Of a DNA stretch of 36,509 nt, positions 25,101 through 33,274 are shown one piece after another. The position numbers were made by a program, and so were the translations under genes. The notes beneath the pieces are model-generated. The model was not told the origin of the DNA. It was given only the letters and a program-made list of their open reading frames with translations, and did not search any database. This DNA comes from Clostridia bacterium. Lineage in GTDB: Bacteria; Bacillota_A; Clostridia; Oscillospirales; CAG-272. Each line of letters starts with the position of its first letter. Within the stretch, counting starts at the first letter, position 1. Location: positions 1 through 36,509 of the forward strand of contig JAFTDQ010000129.1 in the NCBI GenBank assembly GCA_017454075.1, given 5' to 3'.

Positions 25101-25356
25101 CGGCATCCGCACGCACGTTCTCGGAAAGATCTCGGAGGGAAGCCGCGATATCCCCGAGGCGATAAGGCAGGGGCATATCGCGTATGTGATCAACACCCGT
25201 GACATAGGCTCGAAGGTCGGACTGAGCGACGGCGTCGAGATAAGGAAGCTCGCGACGGAAAACAACGTGACGATCTTTACGTCGCTCGACACCGTGAAGG
25301 TCCTCCTTGACGTGCTCGAGGAGACGACGCTCACGATATCAACGATCGACTCCTGA
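22183..25356 (+). CDS. carB: Carbamoyl-phosphate synthase large subunit
   Basis: Makes carbamoyl phosphate from bicarbonate, ammonia and two ATP. It is full length at 1057 residues and has the expected internal duplication: [20 protein letters not shown] near the start and [16 protein letters not shown] near the middle, each heading an ATP-grasp half (ending [12 protein letters not shown] and [12 protein letters not shown]), then an MGS-like allosteric domain over the last 140 residues. GGAGG precedes the ATG. The partner carA, encoding the glutaminase subunit, usually sits beside carB but is absent here and is probably elsewhere in the genome. The codon choice is strongly GC-biased. Confidence 0.97.
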   Translation: [1057 protein letters not shown]

Positions 25357-25387
25357 AAAGCGCGGTCCGAAGGGAAACGACTTTGAA

Positions 25388-26116
25388 ATGAAAGACGGTA
25401 TATTCAAAACCGTATATTGCAGAAAAATCGCCGACGGCGTATTCATGATGGGACTTGAGGGCGACACGTCGGAAATAAAGCGCCCCGGGCAGTTCGTGAA
25501 CGTGGCGATCGACGGCCTGTACCTCAGACGCCCGATATCCGTCTGCGACGTCGCGGAGGGTGAGCTGACCCTGATCTTCAAGGTGGTCGGCAAGGGCACG
25601 TCGAGGCTCTCGGAGGCTGCCCCCGGGTCGGAGTTCAGAGTGCTCACGGGACTCGGAAACGGCTATGATATGAAAAAAGCAGGCAAAAGGCCGCTGCTCA
25701 TCGGCGGGGGAGTCGGCGTGCCGCCGCTCTACCTGCTCGCGAATGAACTTGTAAAATCCGGTGCGAAGCCGACGGCCGTGCTTGGCTTCAACTCGGCGAA
25801 GGACGTTTTTTTCGAGGAGGAGTTCCGGGCCGCCGGCTGCGACGTTATTGTGACGACGGTCGACGGGACGCGCGGCGCAAAGGGATTCGTGACCGACGCT
25901 CTGCCGGACGGATATACGTATTTTTATACCTGCGGCCCGCTGCCGATGCTGAAGGCGGTTTTCCGGACGGCGGAGACCGACGGGCAGTTCAGCCTCGAGG
26001 AACGGATGGGCTGCGGCTTCGGCGCGTGTATGGGCTGCAGCGTAATGACGGCGGCGGGACCGAAAAGGGTTTGCAGGGACGGTCCGGTTTTTGAAAAAAA
26101 GGAGCTTTTGTGGTGA
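25388..26116 (+). CDS. pyrK: Dihydroorotate dehydrogenase electron-transfer subunit
   Basis: The FAD/2Fe-2S subunit that passes electrons from PyrD to NAD. I start it at the ATG at 25388; the frame is open back to 25307, but those codons lie inside carB. Over 242 residues one sees LRRPIS (46-51) for FAD, IGGGVGVPPLY (105-115) for NAD(H), CGPLPML, and the cluster ligands Cys209, Cys214, Cys217 and Cys229 in CGFGACMGC...C. It pairs with the class 1B PyrD encoded next, 28 bases on. Confidence 0.94.
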   Translation: MKDGIFKTVYCRKIADGVFMMGLEGDTSEIKRPGQFVNVAIDGLYLRRPISVCDVAEGELTLIFKVVGKGTSRLSEAAPGSEFRVLTGLGNGYDMKKAGKRPLLIGGGVGVPPLYLLANELVKSGAKPTAVLGFNSAKDVFFEEEFRAAGCDVIVTTVDGTRGAKGFVTDALPDGYTYFYTCGPLPMLKAVFRTAETDGQFSLEERMGCGFGACMGCSVMTAAGPKRVCRDGPVFEKKELLW

Positions 26117-26144
26117 GGCGCAGGCCGCCCGCGGGACTTTTGAA

Positions 26145-27071
26145 ATGGAAGATCTGAGAGTCGAACTTTGCGGAACAGAGCTTGAAAACCCGGTCATACC
26201 GGCGTCCGGGACCTTCGGATACGGGTACGAGTTTTCCGAGCTTTACGATATAAACGTCCTCGGGACGTTCTCCTTCAAGGGAACAACGGCCGAGCCGAGG
26301 TACGGGAACCCTCTTCCGCGCATAGCGGAATGCACGGCCGGAATGATAAACTCGATAGGGCTGCAGAATCCCGGAGTCGAAAAGGTCATTTCCGAGGAGC
26401 TGCCGAGGCTCGCCGGGTGCTTCTCGAAGCCGGTGATAGCGAATGTCAGCGGATTTTCGGTTGAAGAATACGCCTATACCTGCGAAAAACTGGACAGAGA
26501 GCCGCAGGTCGGCTGGCTTGAGATAAACGTCAGCTGTCCGAACGTTCACGGGGGCGGAATGGGCTTTGGCACGAGCGCGGAAAGCGCGGCCGGGGTCGTG
26601 AGAGCCGTCAGGACGGTAGTGAAAAAGCCCGTTATCGTCACGCTTTCGCCGAACGTTACCGACATTGTCGGCATAGCCCTCGCCTGCGAGGACGCCGGCG
26701 CCGACGGGATTTGCCTGATAAATACGATGCTCGGAATGAGGATCGACCTTAAAACAAAGAGACCGGTCATAGCGAACGCGGTCGGCGGTTTTTCGGGGCC
26801 CGCCGTCTTCCCGGTGGCTCTCCGCATGGTATGGCAGGTGTCCGGCGCGGTCAAAATACCCGTCGTCGGGTGCGGCGGAGTCTCGAGCGCCGAGGACGTC
26901 ATCGAAATGATGCTCGCGGGTGCTTCGGCGGTCGAGGTCGGCGCGGCTAACCTGGTTGACCCCTACGTTTGTCGGGATATAATAGGCGACCTTCCCGAAA
27001 CCATGAAAAAATACGGGATAACCCGTCTGAGAGACATTATCGGAGGTGCAAGGAATTGGCAAGGGACGTGA
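26145..27071 (+). CDS. pyrD: Dihydroorotate dehydrogenase, class 1B catalytic subunit
   Basis: Oxidises dihydroorotate to orotate with FMN, using PyrK for electron transfer to NAD. I chose the ATG at 26145, because the protein then opens with MEDLRVELCGTELENPVIPA, the normal start for this class; the frame extends upstream into pyrK. In the 308-residue product, INVSCPNVHGGG carries catalytic Cys131 (1B type), INSIGLQNPG is the substrate loop, and GCGGVSSAEDV near the C-terminus binds the FMN phosphate. The ribosome binding site is weak, suggesting coupling with pyrK. The last 16 bases overlap pyrF. Confidence 0.95.
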   Translation: MEDLRVELCGTELENPVIPASGTFGYGYEFSELYDINVLGTFSFKGTTAEPRYGNPLPRIAECTAGMINSIGLQNPGVEKVISEELPRLAGCFSKPVIANVSGFSVEEYAYTCEKLDREPQVGWLEINVSCPNVHGGGMGFGTSAESAAGVVRAVRTVVKKPVIVTLSPNVTDIVGIALACEDAGADGICLINTMLGMRIDLKTKRPVIANAVGGFSGPAVFPVALRMVWQVSGAVKIPVVGCGGVSSAEDVIEMMLAGASAVEVGAANLVDPYVCRDIIGDLPETMKKYGITRLRDIIGGARNWQGT

Positions 27072-27781
27072 TTGTGGCGTGCGATTTTGCGGACGCCGGG
27101 ACGACGTTTGATTTTCTCGATCTCTTTGAGAGCGGGGCAGGCAGGCACGGCAAGCCGTTTGTGAAGATCGGCATGGAGCTTTTCTACGCCGAGGGCCCGT
27201 CCGTCGTGCGCGAGATCAAGAGACGCGGACACAGGATCTTTCTCGATCTGAAGCTCCACGACATCCCGACGACCGTCAGAAAAACGATGGCTGTCCTCTC
27301 GGGGCTCGACGTCGATATAACAAATCTGCACGCGTCGGGCACGTCGGCAATGATGAAAGCGGCGCTTGAGGGGCTGACAAGGGCGGACGGCACCCGTCCG
27401 CTGCTCATCGCGGTCACCCAGCTCACGTCGACCGACGCAGCGGCACTTGAAAATGAGATACTGATAAAGGAGCCGATGGAGGACGTCGTGATGAAATACG
27501 CGGAGAACGCGAAAAGGTCGGGGCTCGACGGCGTCGTCTGCTCGCCGCTCGAGGCTGCGCGGGTGCACAGCGTCTGCGGCGACGGCTTTCTGACGGTCAC
27601 CCCCGGGGTGAGGTTCGCCGACGGGGAAAAAGGAGACCAGAAGCGAGTAATGACTCCGCGCGAAGCGAGAAGGGCGGGTTCCGACTATATCGTGATGGGA
27701 CGCCCGATAACGGCAGCCGCGGACCCGCGGGATGCGTATCTCAGGGCGGTAAAGGAATTTACGGAGGATACAGATGACTGA
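27056..27781 (+). CDS. pyrF: Orotidine-5'-phosphate decarboxylase
   Basis: Last step of UMP synthesis. It probably starts at TTG 27056: GGAGG at 27042-27046 sits nine bases upstream and the protein opens MARDVIVACDF, which is where family members begin. Any ATG upstream would add residues encoded by the end of pyrD. The 241-residue product has KIGMELFYAEG and the catalytic D-x-K-x-x-D set Asp64, Lys66 and Asp69 in DLKLHDIP, plus TPGVRFADG for the phosphate. It overlaps pyrD by 16 bases and pyrE by 8. The TTG start may lower its translation relative to its neighbours. Confidence 0.94.
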   Translation: MARDVIVACDFADAGTTFDFLDLFESGAGRHGKPFVKIGMELFYAEGPSVVREIKRRGHRIFLDLKLHDIPTTVRKTMAVLSGLDVDITNLHASGTSAMMKAALEGLTRADGTRPLLIAVTQLTSTDAAALENEILIKEPMEDVVMKYAENAKRSGLDGVVCSPLEAARVHSVCGDGFLTVTPGVRFADGEKGDQKRVMTPREARRAGSDYIVMGRPITAAADPRDAYLRAVKEFTEDTDD

Positions 27782-28430
27782 AAGAGAGAGACTGATCGCG
27801 ACGGACCTGCTGAAGATAAAGGCGGTGTTCTTCAGACCGGAGGAGCCCTTCACCTGGGCAAGCGGGATAAAAAGCCCGGTATATTGCGACAACAGGCTGA
27901 CGCTGACCGCTCCCGAGGTGAGAAACGACATTGAAAACGCGCTTGCCGGGGCAGTCAGGGAGTTTTTCCCCACGGCGGAGGTTCTTATGGGCACGTCGAC
28001 GGCCGGGATCGCGCACGCGGCGATAACAGGCCATATTCTCGGGCTTCCGATGGGATACGTGAGGTCGGGGGCTAAGGATCACGGCCGCGGAAATCAGATC
28101 GAGGGCAGGCTCGAAAAAGGCGAAAAAACGGTCGTCGTCGAGGACCTGATCTCAACAGGCGGGAGCGTGATCGAGGTCGTGAACGTCCTGCGCGAGGCGG
28201 GCGCCGACGTGCTCGGCGTCGTGTCGATCTTTACGTATAATATGAAAAAGGGTTTTGAGCGTCTGAGGGAGGCCGGCGTCGAAAATCATTCGCTCACGAA
28301 CTTTGATGTGATAGCAGAGGTCGCGGCCGACGAGGGCTATATAAGCCGCGAGGACGTGGACAGGCTGATAAAATTCAGAAACGATCCTTCCGGCGAGTCG
28401 TGGATAAGCGGCGCAGGGAAGAAAAACTGA
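27774..28430 (+). CDS. pyrE: Orotate phosphoribosyltransferase
   Basis: Joins orotate and PRPP to give OMP. The 218-residue product shows the PRPP-binding motif VVVEDLISTGGS at 120-131, the flexible-loop sequence RSGAKDHGRGNQIEG at 97-111 and YCDNR at 37-41. The ATG overlaps the end of pyrF by eight bases, so it is probably translated by coupling; PyrE and PyrF act one after the other. Confidence 0.95.
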   Translation: MTERERLIATDLLKIKAVFFRPEEPFTWASGIKSPVYCDNRLTLTAPEVRNDIENALAGAVREFFPTAEVLMGTSTAGIAHAAITGHILGLPMGYVRSGAKDHGRGNQIEGRLEKGEKTVVVEDLISTGGSVIEVVNVLREAGADVLGVVSIFTYNMKKGFERLREAGVENHSLTNFDVIAEVAADEGYISREDVDRLIKFRNDPSGESWISGAGKKN

Positions 28431-28442
28431 CGGAGGCGTTTT

Positions 28443-29366
28443 ATGAGAGGAATCATAGATATTCTCGATCTTTCGGTCGGTGAACTCGACGAAATGATCG
28501 CCGAGGCGTGTGACATCATAGAGAATCCGCGGAAATACTCGGAGGCGTGCCGGGGCAAAAAGCTTGCCACGCTGTTTTTTGAGCCGTCCACACGTACAAG
28601 GCTGAGCTTCGAGGCGGCGATGTACGAGCTCGGGGGCAACGTCCTTTCTGTGGCGAGCGCGGCGTCTTCATCAGCCGCCAAGGGCGAGAGCGTAGCCGAC
28701 ACGGCCCGTACCGTTTCGTGCTATGCCGACATCATCGCGATGAGACACCCGAAGGAGGGCTCTGCCCGGGTAGCCGTGAAAAGCGCGCTCGTCCCCGTCA
28801 TTAACGCGGGCGACGGCGGGCATTGCCACCCGACGCAGACTCTCGCCGATATCCTGACGATCTACAGAGAAAAGGGAAGACTCGGGGATCTGACGGTCGG
28901 CTTTTGCGGAGACCTCAGGTTCGGCAGGACGGTGCACAGCCTTATAAACGCCCTCTCACGGTATGAAGGCGTAAAGTTCGTCCTTATATCGCCGGACGAG
29001 CTTAAGCTCCCGTCGTATGTGAAAAACGACGTCCTGAGAAAAAAAGGCATACCGTTTTCTCAGACGACGGATCTCACGGGAGCCATGCCGGAGCTGGACG
29101 TGCTTTACATGACCCGCGTCCAGCGAGAAAGGTTCTTCAATGAGGAGGACTACGTGAGGCTCAAGGACAGCTATATCCTCACGCCGGAAAAACTTAAAAC
29201 AGCGAAAAACGATATGATAATCATGCATCCGCTGCCGCGCGTAAACGAGATAAGCGTTGCCGTCGACGGCGATCCGCGTGCATGCTATTTCAAACAGGTG
29301 CTGAACGGCAAATTCATGCGCATGGCGCTTATTCTGAAACTTCTGAGGGAGGCCGGGACGATATGA
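28443..29366 (+). CDS. pyrB: Aspartate carbamoyltransferase catalytic subunit
   Basis: Makes carbamoyl-aspartate from carbamoyl phosphate and aspartate. The 307-residue product carries FFEPSTRTR (45-53) for the phosphate, HPTQTLADI, and HPLPRVNEI for aspartate binding. GACGGAGG precedes the ATG. Its stop codon overlaps the pyrI start (ATGA), matching the need for balanced catalytic and regulatory chains. Confidence 0.96.
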   Translation: MRGIIDILDLSVGELDEMIAEACDIIENPRKYSEACRGKKLATLFFEPSTRTRLSFEAAMYELGGNVLSVASAASSSAAKGESVADTARTVSCYADIIAMRHPKEGSARVAVKSALVPVINAGDGGHCHPTQTLADILTIYREKGRLGDLTVGFCGDLRFGRTVHSLINALSRYEGVKFVLISPDELKLPSYVKNDVLRKKGIPFSQTTDLTGAMPELDVLYMTRVQRERFFNEEDYVRLKDSYILTPEKLKTAKNDMIIMHPLPRVNEISVAVDGDPRACYFKQVLNGKFMRMALILKLLREAGTI

Positions 29367-29791
29367 CGGTTGATTCGATAAAAAACGGCGTGGTCATCGA
29401 CCACATAACAGCCGGCAAGGGAATGCAGATATACGAGCTGCTGGGCCTCGACGACCCGGAGGCTACGGTCGCCATCATGAAAAACGTCACGAGTACCAAA
29501 ATGGGCCGCAAGGACATCATCAAGATCGACGGCGTCGAGGAGATAAACCTAGACGTGATCGGTTACGTAGACCCGGGGGCCACGGTGAACGTCATTCGTG
29601 ACGGCGAACTAGTCGAGAAAAAGTCCATTGAGATGCCGCTGTTTCTGACTGACGTCATAAAGTGCAAAAATCCGCGCTGTATCACGTCGACCGAGCAGGA
29701 GCTCGCTCACGTATTCAGACTGACGGACCGCGGAAATCACGTCTATCGCTGCATATACTGCGAGACCAAGGGCGAGGCGAAAAAAGAGTGA
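29363..29791 (+). CDS. pyrI: Aspartate carbamoyltransferase regulatory subunit
   Basis: Nucleotide-binding regulatory chain of aspartate transcarbamoylase. I take the ATG at 29363 inside the pyrB stop; the frame is open upstream only because it runs through pyrB. The 142-residue protein has the allosteric domain (KNGVVIDHI at the start) and a C-terminal zinc domain with Cys101, Cys106, Cys130 and Cys133. It predicts feedback control by nucleotides in addition to the RNA hairpin upstream. pyrI occurs in enterobacteria, archaea and many Clostridia but not in Bacillus, which helps place the organism. Confidence 0.95.
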   Translation: MTVDSIKNGVVIDHITAGKGMQIYELLGLDDPEATVAIMKNVTSTKMGRKDIIKIDGVEEINLDVIGYVDPGATVNVIRDGELVEKKSIEMPLFLTDVIKCKNPRCITSTEQELAHVFRLTDRGNHVYRCIYCETKGEAKKE

Positions 29792-29833
29792 AGAAAGACG
29801 TGAAACCCGATTTCCGCCCAAAAAAATATAAAC

Positions 29834-29860
29834 AAAAGACACGCGTGGGCGTGTCTTTTT
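29834..29860 (+). terminator. Intrinsic terminator of the pyr operon
   Basis: AAAAGACACGC and GCGTGTCTTTT pair around GTGG, followed by further T residues; a classic strong terminator 43 bases after pyrI. The preceding A-run allows weaker action on the other strand. Confidence 0.92.
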
Positions 29861-29995
29861 CTGTATTTAATCTGAGCATCCCCCGCGTCGTGGGATGAGA
29901 TCCGGCATGGACGAGGAGAAGCGGCGGAGCTGAAAATCCGCCGGTATGTTCTCATTTGGTGAGGTTTAGCCCTTTATTTTGCTAATATAATTCGG

Positions 29996-30024
29996 TTGAC
30001 ATGGGTCATTTGTGAAGATATAAT
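29996..30024 (+). promoter_or_regulatory. Consensus promoter of the glycosidase/amino-sugar operon
   Basis: TTGACA at 29996-30001 and TATAAT at 30019-30024 have a 17-base spacer, a perfect match. The start near 30031 and AGGAGG at 30042-30047 complete a strong expression signal. No clear operator was seen in the 130 bases upstream. Confidence 0.9.
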
Positions 30025-30054
30025 ATCAATGTTCCGTTAACAGGAGGCAAAAAG

Positions 30055-32157
30055 ATGTATAAGAGCAGGTTACACTTTTCGAACGATGTTGTCGAAATCG
30101 CGCTGGACTCTCAGTCAGGGGAAATACTTGAATTGCATGATTCCGTCACCGGAGAAAACTTTATAAAAAATTCCATGTTTTCAATGCAGCAGCCCTTTTA
30201 TCTTACCTGCACGGACGGAAAAAGGCTGGCTCCGTTTCACACGGACGATATCATAAGAAACAGGGAACTTGCCTGCGAAATCGCCTCTTCGGAAGACGGC
30301 GTTACCGTGCGGTATCGCTTTCTTAACGGCGGAGACGGGACACCCGTCCCGGTCGACGTGTCGTATACCGTGCGTTTTGACGGCAATAAGCTCTACTGGA
30401 ACCTCAACATCGCCGACTCTCCGGAGCTTTCGTTCGCGCGCTTTCCGTGTCTGAACGGGATATATCTCGGCGAAACGTGGGAGGACGACGTTTTGTATTA
30501 CCCAACGGCAGCCGGTCGCAGATACGAAAATCCCGTCGAATATTTTGCGCGTCCGCAGAGCATCATAGAATGGCGCTGGCAGGAATACAGATATTCATAC
30601 AGGGTCGACAGCTGCTGCGGGAGGAAGGACGACAACGGAATGTATACCGTGAGCTCGCTTTATCCGGGCGGGCTTTCGATGTCGTTCTTTGACTATTCCG
30701 ACAACACATCCGGACTGTATTTCGCGTCGCACGGCGAAAGCTCCTCGCTCGTAACGCTCGGCGCATCCACGCCCGGTCCTCTTAAGCCCTGCATGTGCTT
30801 CTTTGCGCAGTATGAGATAACCGGATCCTCAGGCTGCGGGTGGTCAAGCCCGGACGTTGTAACGGCGATCCACGGCGGAGACTGGCATGAAGGGGCGGAC
30901 ATTTACCGTGAATACAAGGAATCCCGCCTTGGCGGCGGACTTGAGCAGCCCGAATGGTTCAAAAACGGGGTCGGACTGCTGGCTCACTATGATTTCAGAT
31001 ATCAGAACGGCGGGGTGGTCCACAAATACAGCGACATCCCGGGGCTGAAGGAGCAGGCGAAGCGCTACGGCCTCGATCATCTTCTGTTCGCCGGCTGGCA
31101 TATTGACGGATTCGACAACGGATTCCCGCAATACTACTTTGATCCGGAGCTCGGCACGGTCGACGAGCTGCGTGACGGCTGCAGATCCGACGACGGGGTC
31201 CATGTGTCCTTTTACATAAACTCGCGCATCGCGAATATGAAATATAAGGACGTCTCAGACAGGATCGTCATCTGCAGAGACGGCAAACCGCTGACCGAAC
31301 AATACGGAAATAAAGATATAACGTTCGGGGTCATGTGCCCCTCGTCCGCCGGCTGGCAGGGCGAACTGCTCGATATCGTCGAGAGGGCGAAAAACGAATA
31401 CGGCGTTGACGGAGTTTACCTCGATCAGCTCAGCGGACCGGCAAAATACTGTTTCTCAAAGGAACACGGGCATGAGCCGGGCGACTGGTGCAAAGGCTAC
31501 AAGCATATCCTCGACTCATTCGCGCCGCTCGGGCTCGCGACCCTGGGCGAGTTTGTCTGCGATGAGTTCGGCCCTTACGCCGCCAACTTTGATCAGAGCT
31601 TCTATGCGCTGAGAAACGGCGTGTTCCCAGAGCTTTACAGGTACACATTCCCGGATCACATCCTTGTCGACGCATTGTATCCGTCGAAAAACCTGGCCAT
31701 GAGGCCCGTTTTCGTCGAACAGAATTCCGACAGGCTCATGCAGACGGCTTTTGCCGACGGGATGTATTTCTGGATCTACGACCTTGTTGACGACAACACG
31801 TTCGAACGCGATCCCGAACAGCGGGATAAGCTCATCAGCATGATCCGCCTGAGAAGATTCTGGCTCGATAATTTCGGCCGCGGGAGATTCCTTGACACCG
31901 TAGGGCTCGGAGATATTCCCGACGGCTTCATACTGCGGCGTTATGAAACCGATAAAGGTCAGCTGATCGCGTCGGTCAACAAAAACGGCGCAGACGGATC
32001 CGTGATCCTGCTTGACTCAGACGCCGACAGGGCTGTCGCGTACACCTCGGATTCTCCCGACGGGTTCGAACTGAAGACCGAAAAAACAGATTCGGGGCTG
32101 AAAATAGATATTCCGCATGACGAATATTCCATTATATTTGTCGATCAGGTGAAATGA
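30055..32157 (+). CDS. Putative glycoside hydrolase (DUF6259-like)
   Basis: A 700-residue protein without a signal peptide, so probably cytoplasmic. The first 280 residues are beta-rich (galactose-mutarotase-like sandwich), then a TIM-barrel-like domain (about 310-600) and a small C-terminal beta domain. The strand DGVYLDQLSGP puts Asp457 where GH31/GH36-type enzymes keep their nucleophile, and LGEFVCDEF with Glu499 and Asp503 offers acid/base candidates. I associate this architecture with the DUF6259 family, on memory only. It opens a tightly packed operon with a kinase-regulator, murQ and a GH43, so it likely acts on an internalised oligosaccharide. The exact substrate is unknown. The next gene starts one base after its stop. 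Confidence 0.72.
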   Translation: MYKSRLHFSNDVVEIALDSQSGEILELHDSVTGENFIKNSMFSMQQPFYLTCTDGKRLAPFHTDDIIRNRELACEIASSEDGVTVRYRFLNGGDGTPVPVDVSYTVRFDGNKLYWNLNIADSPELSFARFPCLNGIYLGETWEDDVLYYPTAAGRRYENPVEYFARPQSIIEWRWQEYRYSYRVDSCCGRKDDNGMYTVSSLYPGGLSMSFFDYSDNTSGLYFASHGESSSLVTLGASTPGPLKPCMCFFAQYEITGSSGCGWSSPDVVTAIHGGDWHEGADIYREYKESRLGGGLEQPEWFKNGVGLLAHYDFRYQNGGVVHKYSDIPGLKEQAKRYGLDHLLFAGWHIDGFDNGFPQYYFDPELGTVDELRDGCRSDDGVHVSFYINSRIANMKYKDVSDRIVICRDGKPLTEQYGNKDITFGVMCPSSAGWQGELLDIVERAKNEYGVDGVYLDQLSGPAKYCFSKEHGHEPGDWCKGYKHILDSFAPLGLATLGEFVCDEFGPYAANFDQSFYALRNGVFPELYRYTFPDHILVDALYPSKNLAMRPVFVEQNSDRLMQTAFADGMYFWIYDLVDDNTFERDPEQRDKLISMIRLRRFWLDNFGRGRFLDTVGLGDIPDGFILRRYETDKGQLIASVNKNGADGSVILLDSDADRAVAYTSDSPDGFELKTEKTDSGLKIDIPHDEYSIIFVDQVK

Positions 32158-32158
32158 A

Positions 32159-33274
32159 ATGACATTATACGAACAGGCTTTCTCATCAAACATTCGGCGC
32201 CTCAGAAAATTGCACGGTATGATGCAGAAGGATCTTGCCCGCATGACCGGTTATTCCGAAAAAACGATAAGCAAGTGGGAGACCGACGGGAATATCCCGT
32301 CCGTAGACACGCTTTTCCGGCTGGCGGCGATTTTTCACGTGAACCTTGACGCTCTTTTTACAGACAGCGAAAGGCGCTTTTTTCTGGGCGTTGACGGCGG
32401 AGGCACCAAGACCGCCTTCGCGCTTGCCGATTGCAGCGGGAAAATAATACGTCAGCTGCGCCTTGACGCGTCGAACCCGTTTGACGTCGGGATCGAAAAA
32501 ACAAAGGAGATACTTCATTCGGGGATCGTTGAGCTATGCGACGGGATACCGATGGCGTCGGTGTCGGTTTTTGCCGGGCTGGCAGGACTCAAATCAGGTA
32601 TATTCGCGGATTCGGTATATCAGTATCTCGGCGAGTTCGGATTCGAGAGATATGAGATCGGGAGCGACAATGAAAATATCATCGCCTCCGGGCTCGGAGA
32701 CAGCGACGGTATAACCGTCATCATGGGAACGGGAATATGCTCTTTTGCGGTATGCGGCGGGCAAAGGCACCGTATTGCCGGATGGGGATATCTCATAGAT
32801 AACGGCGGAAGCGCATACAACATCGGAAGAGACGCCCTGAGTGTCTATTACTCCGCGTATGACGGGTCAAGCGCCGAAAGTCCGCTTACAAGGCGGATAT
32901 CCGAGATGGCCGGCGGAGACGGGATGCGGCTTCTGAACGACGTTTATCAGAACGGAAAGAAGGTGATAGCGTCCTTTGCCGAGGTCGTTTACGAGCAGGC
33001 GGAGGCCGGGGACGCCGTCGCCTGCGGGATCCTTGAAAAAAACATGAAAGAGGTCGCGAGGGTGATCCGTTCCGCGGCGGGCTTTTTCTCCGAAAAACTT
33101 GAAAAAATACCGGTCGTGATAGCCGGCGGGCTTACCGAACAGTCCCTTACAATGAAGTATCTGACGGATGCGCTGGGCGACACGTCCCGCTTTGATATAA
33201 AAATACTTGAGCAGCAGCCGGTTGAGGGAGCAGTCCTTATCGCAAGGAATCTTTCCCGGAAAAGCCAGAAATGA
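32159..33274 (+). CDS. XRE-type HTH fused to BadF-family sugar kinase
   Basis: A 371-residue fusion. Residues about 8-65 are an XRE/Cro helix-turn-helix (IRRLRKLHGMMQKDLARMTG, SEKTISKWETDGNIPS). From 74 on it is a BadF/BadG-type ASKHA kinase: GVDGGGTKTAFALAD is the phosphate-1 loop, IMGTGICSFAV the phosphate-2 loop, WGYLIDNGGSAYNIG the substrate/connecting region, and VVIAGGLTEQS the adenosine motif. This clade includes N-acetylglucosamine kinase and the MurNAc/GlcNAc kinase MurK. With murQ directly downstream (four-base overlap) it likely phosphorylates MurNAc or a related amino sugar. The DNA-binding head suggests it also controls this operon in response to its substrate. No break is seen between the domains. 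Confidence 0.85.
   Translation: MTLYEQAFSSNIRRLRKLHGMMQKDLARMTGYSEKTISKWETDGNIPSVDTLFRLAAIFHVNLDALFTDSERRFFLGVDGGGTKTAFALADCSGKIIRQLRLDASNPFDVGIEKTKEILHSGIVELCDGIPMASVSVFAGLAGLKSGIFADSVYQYLGEFGFERYEIGSDNENIIASGLGDSDGITVIMGTGICSFAVCGGQRHRIAGWGYLIDNGGSAYNIGRDALSVYYSAYDGSSAESPLTRRISEMAGGDGMRLLNDVYQNGKKVIASFAEVVYEQAEAGDAVACGILEKNMKEVARVIRSAAGFFSEKLEKIPVVIAGGLTEQSLTMKYLTDALGDTSRFDIKILEQQPVEGAVLIARNLSRKSQK

Noticed and set aside
23782..25176. A 464-codon minus-strand frame opposite carB, and similar long frames opposite pyrK-pyrD-pyrF and the last GH43
   Set aside because: They mirror GC-rich coding genes with clear motifs, are rich in Arg/His/Asp as antisense frames usually are, and have no ribosome binding sites.
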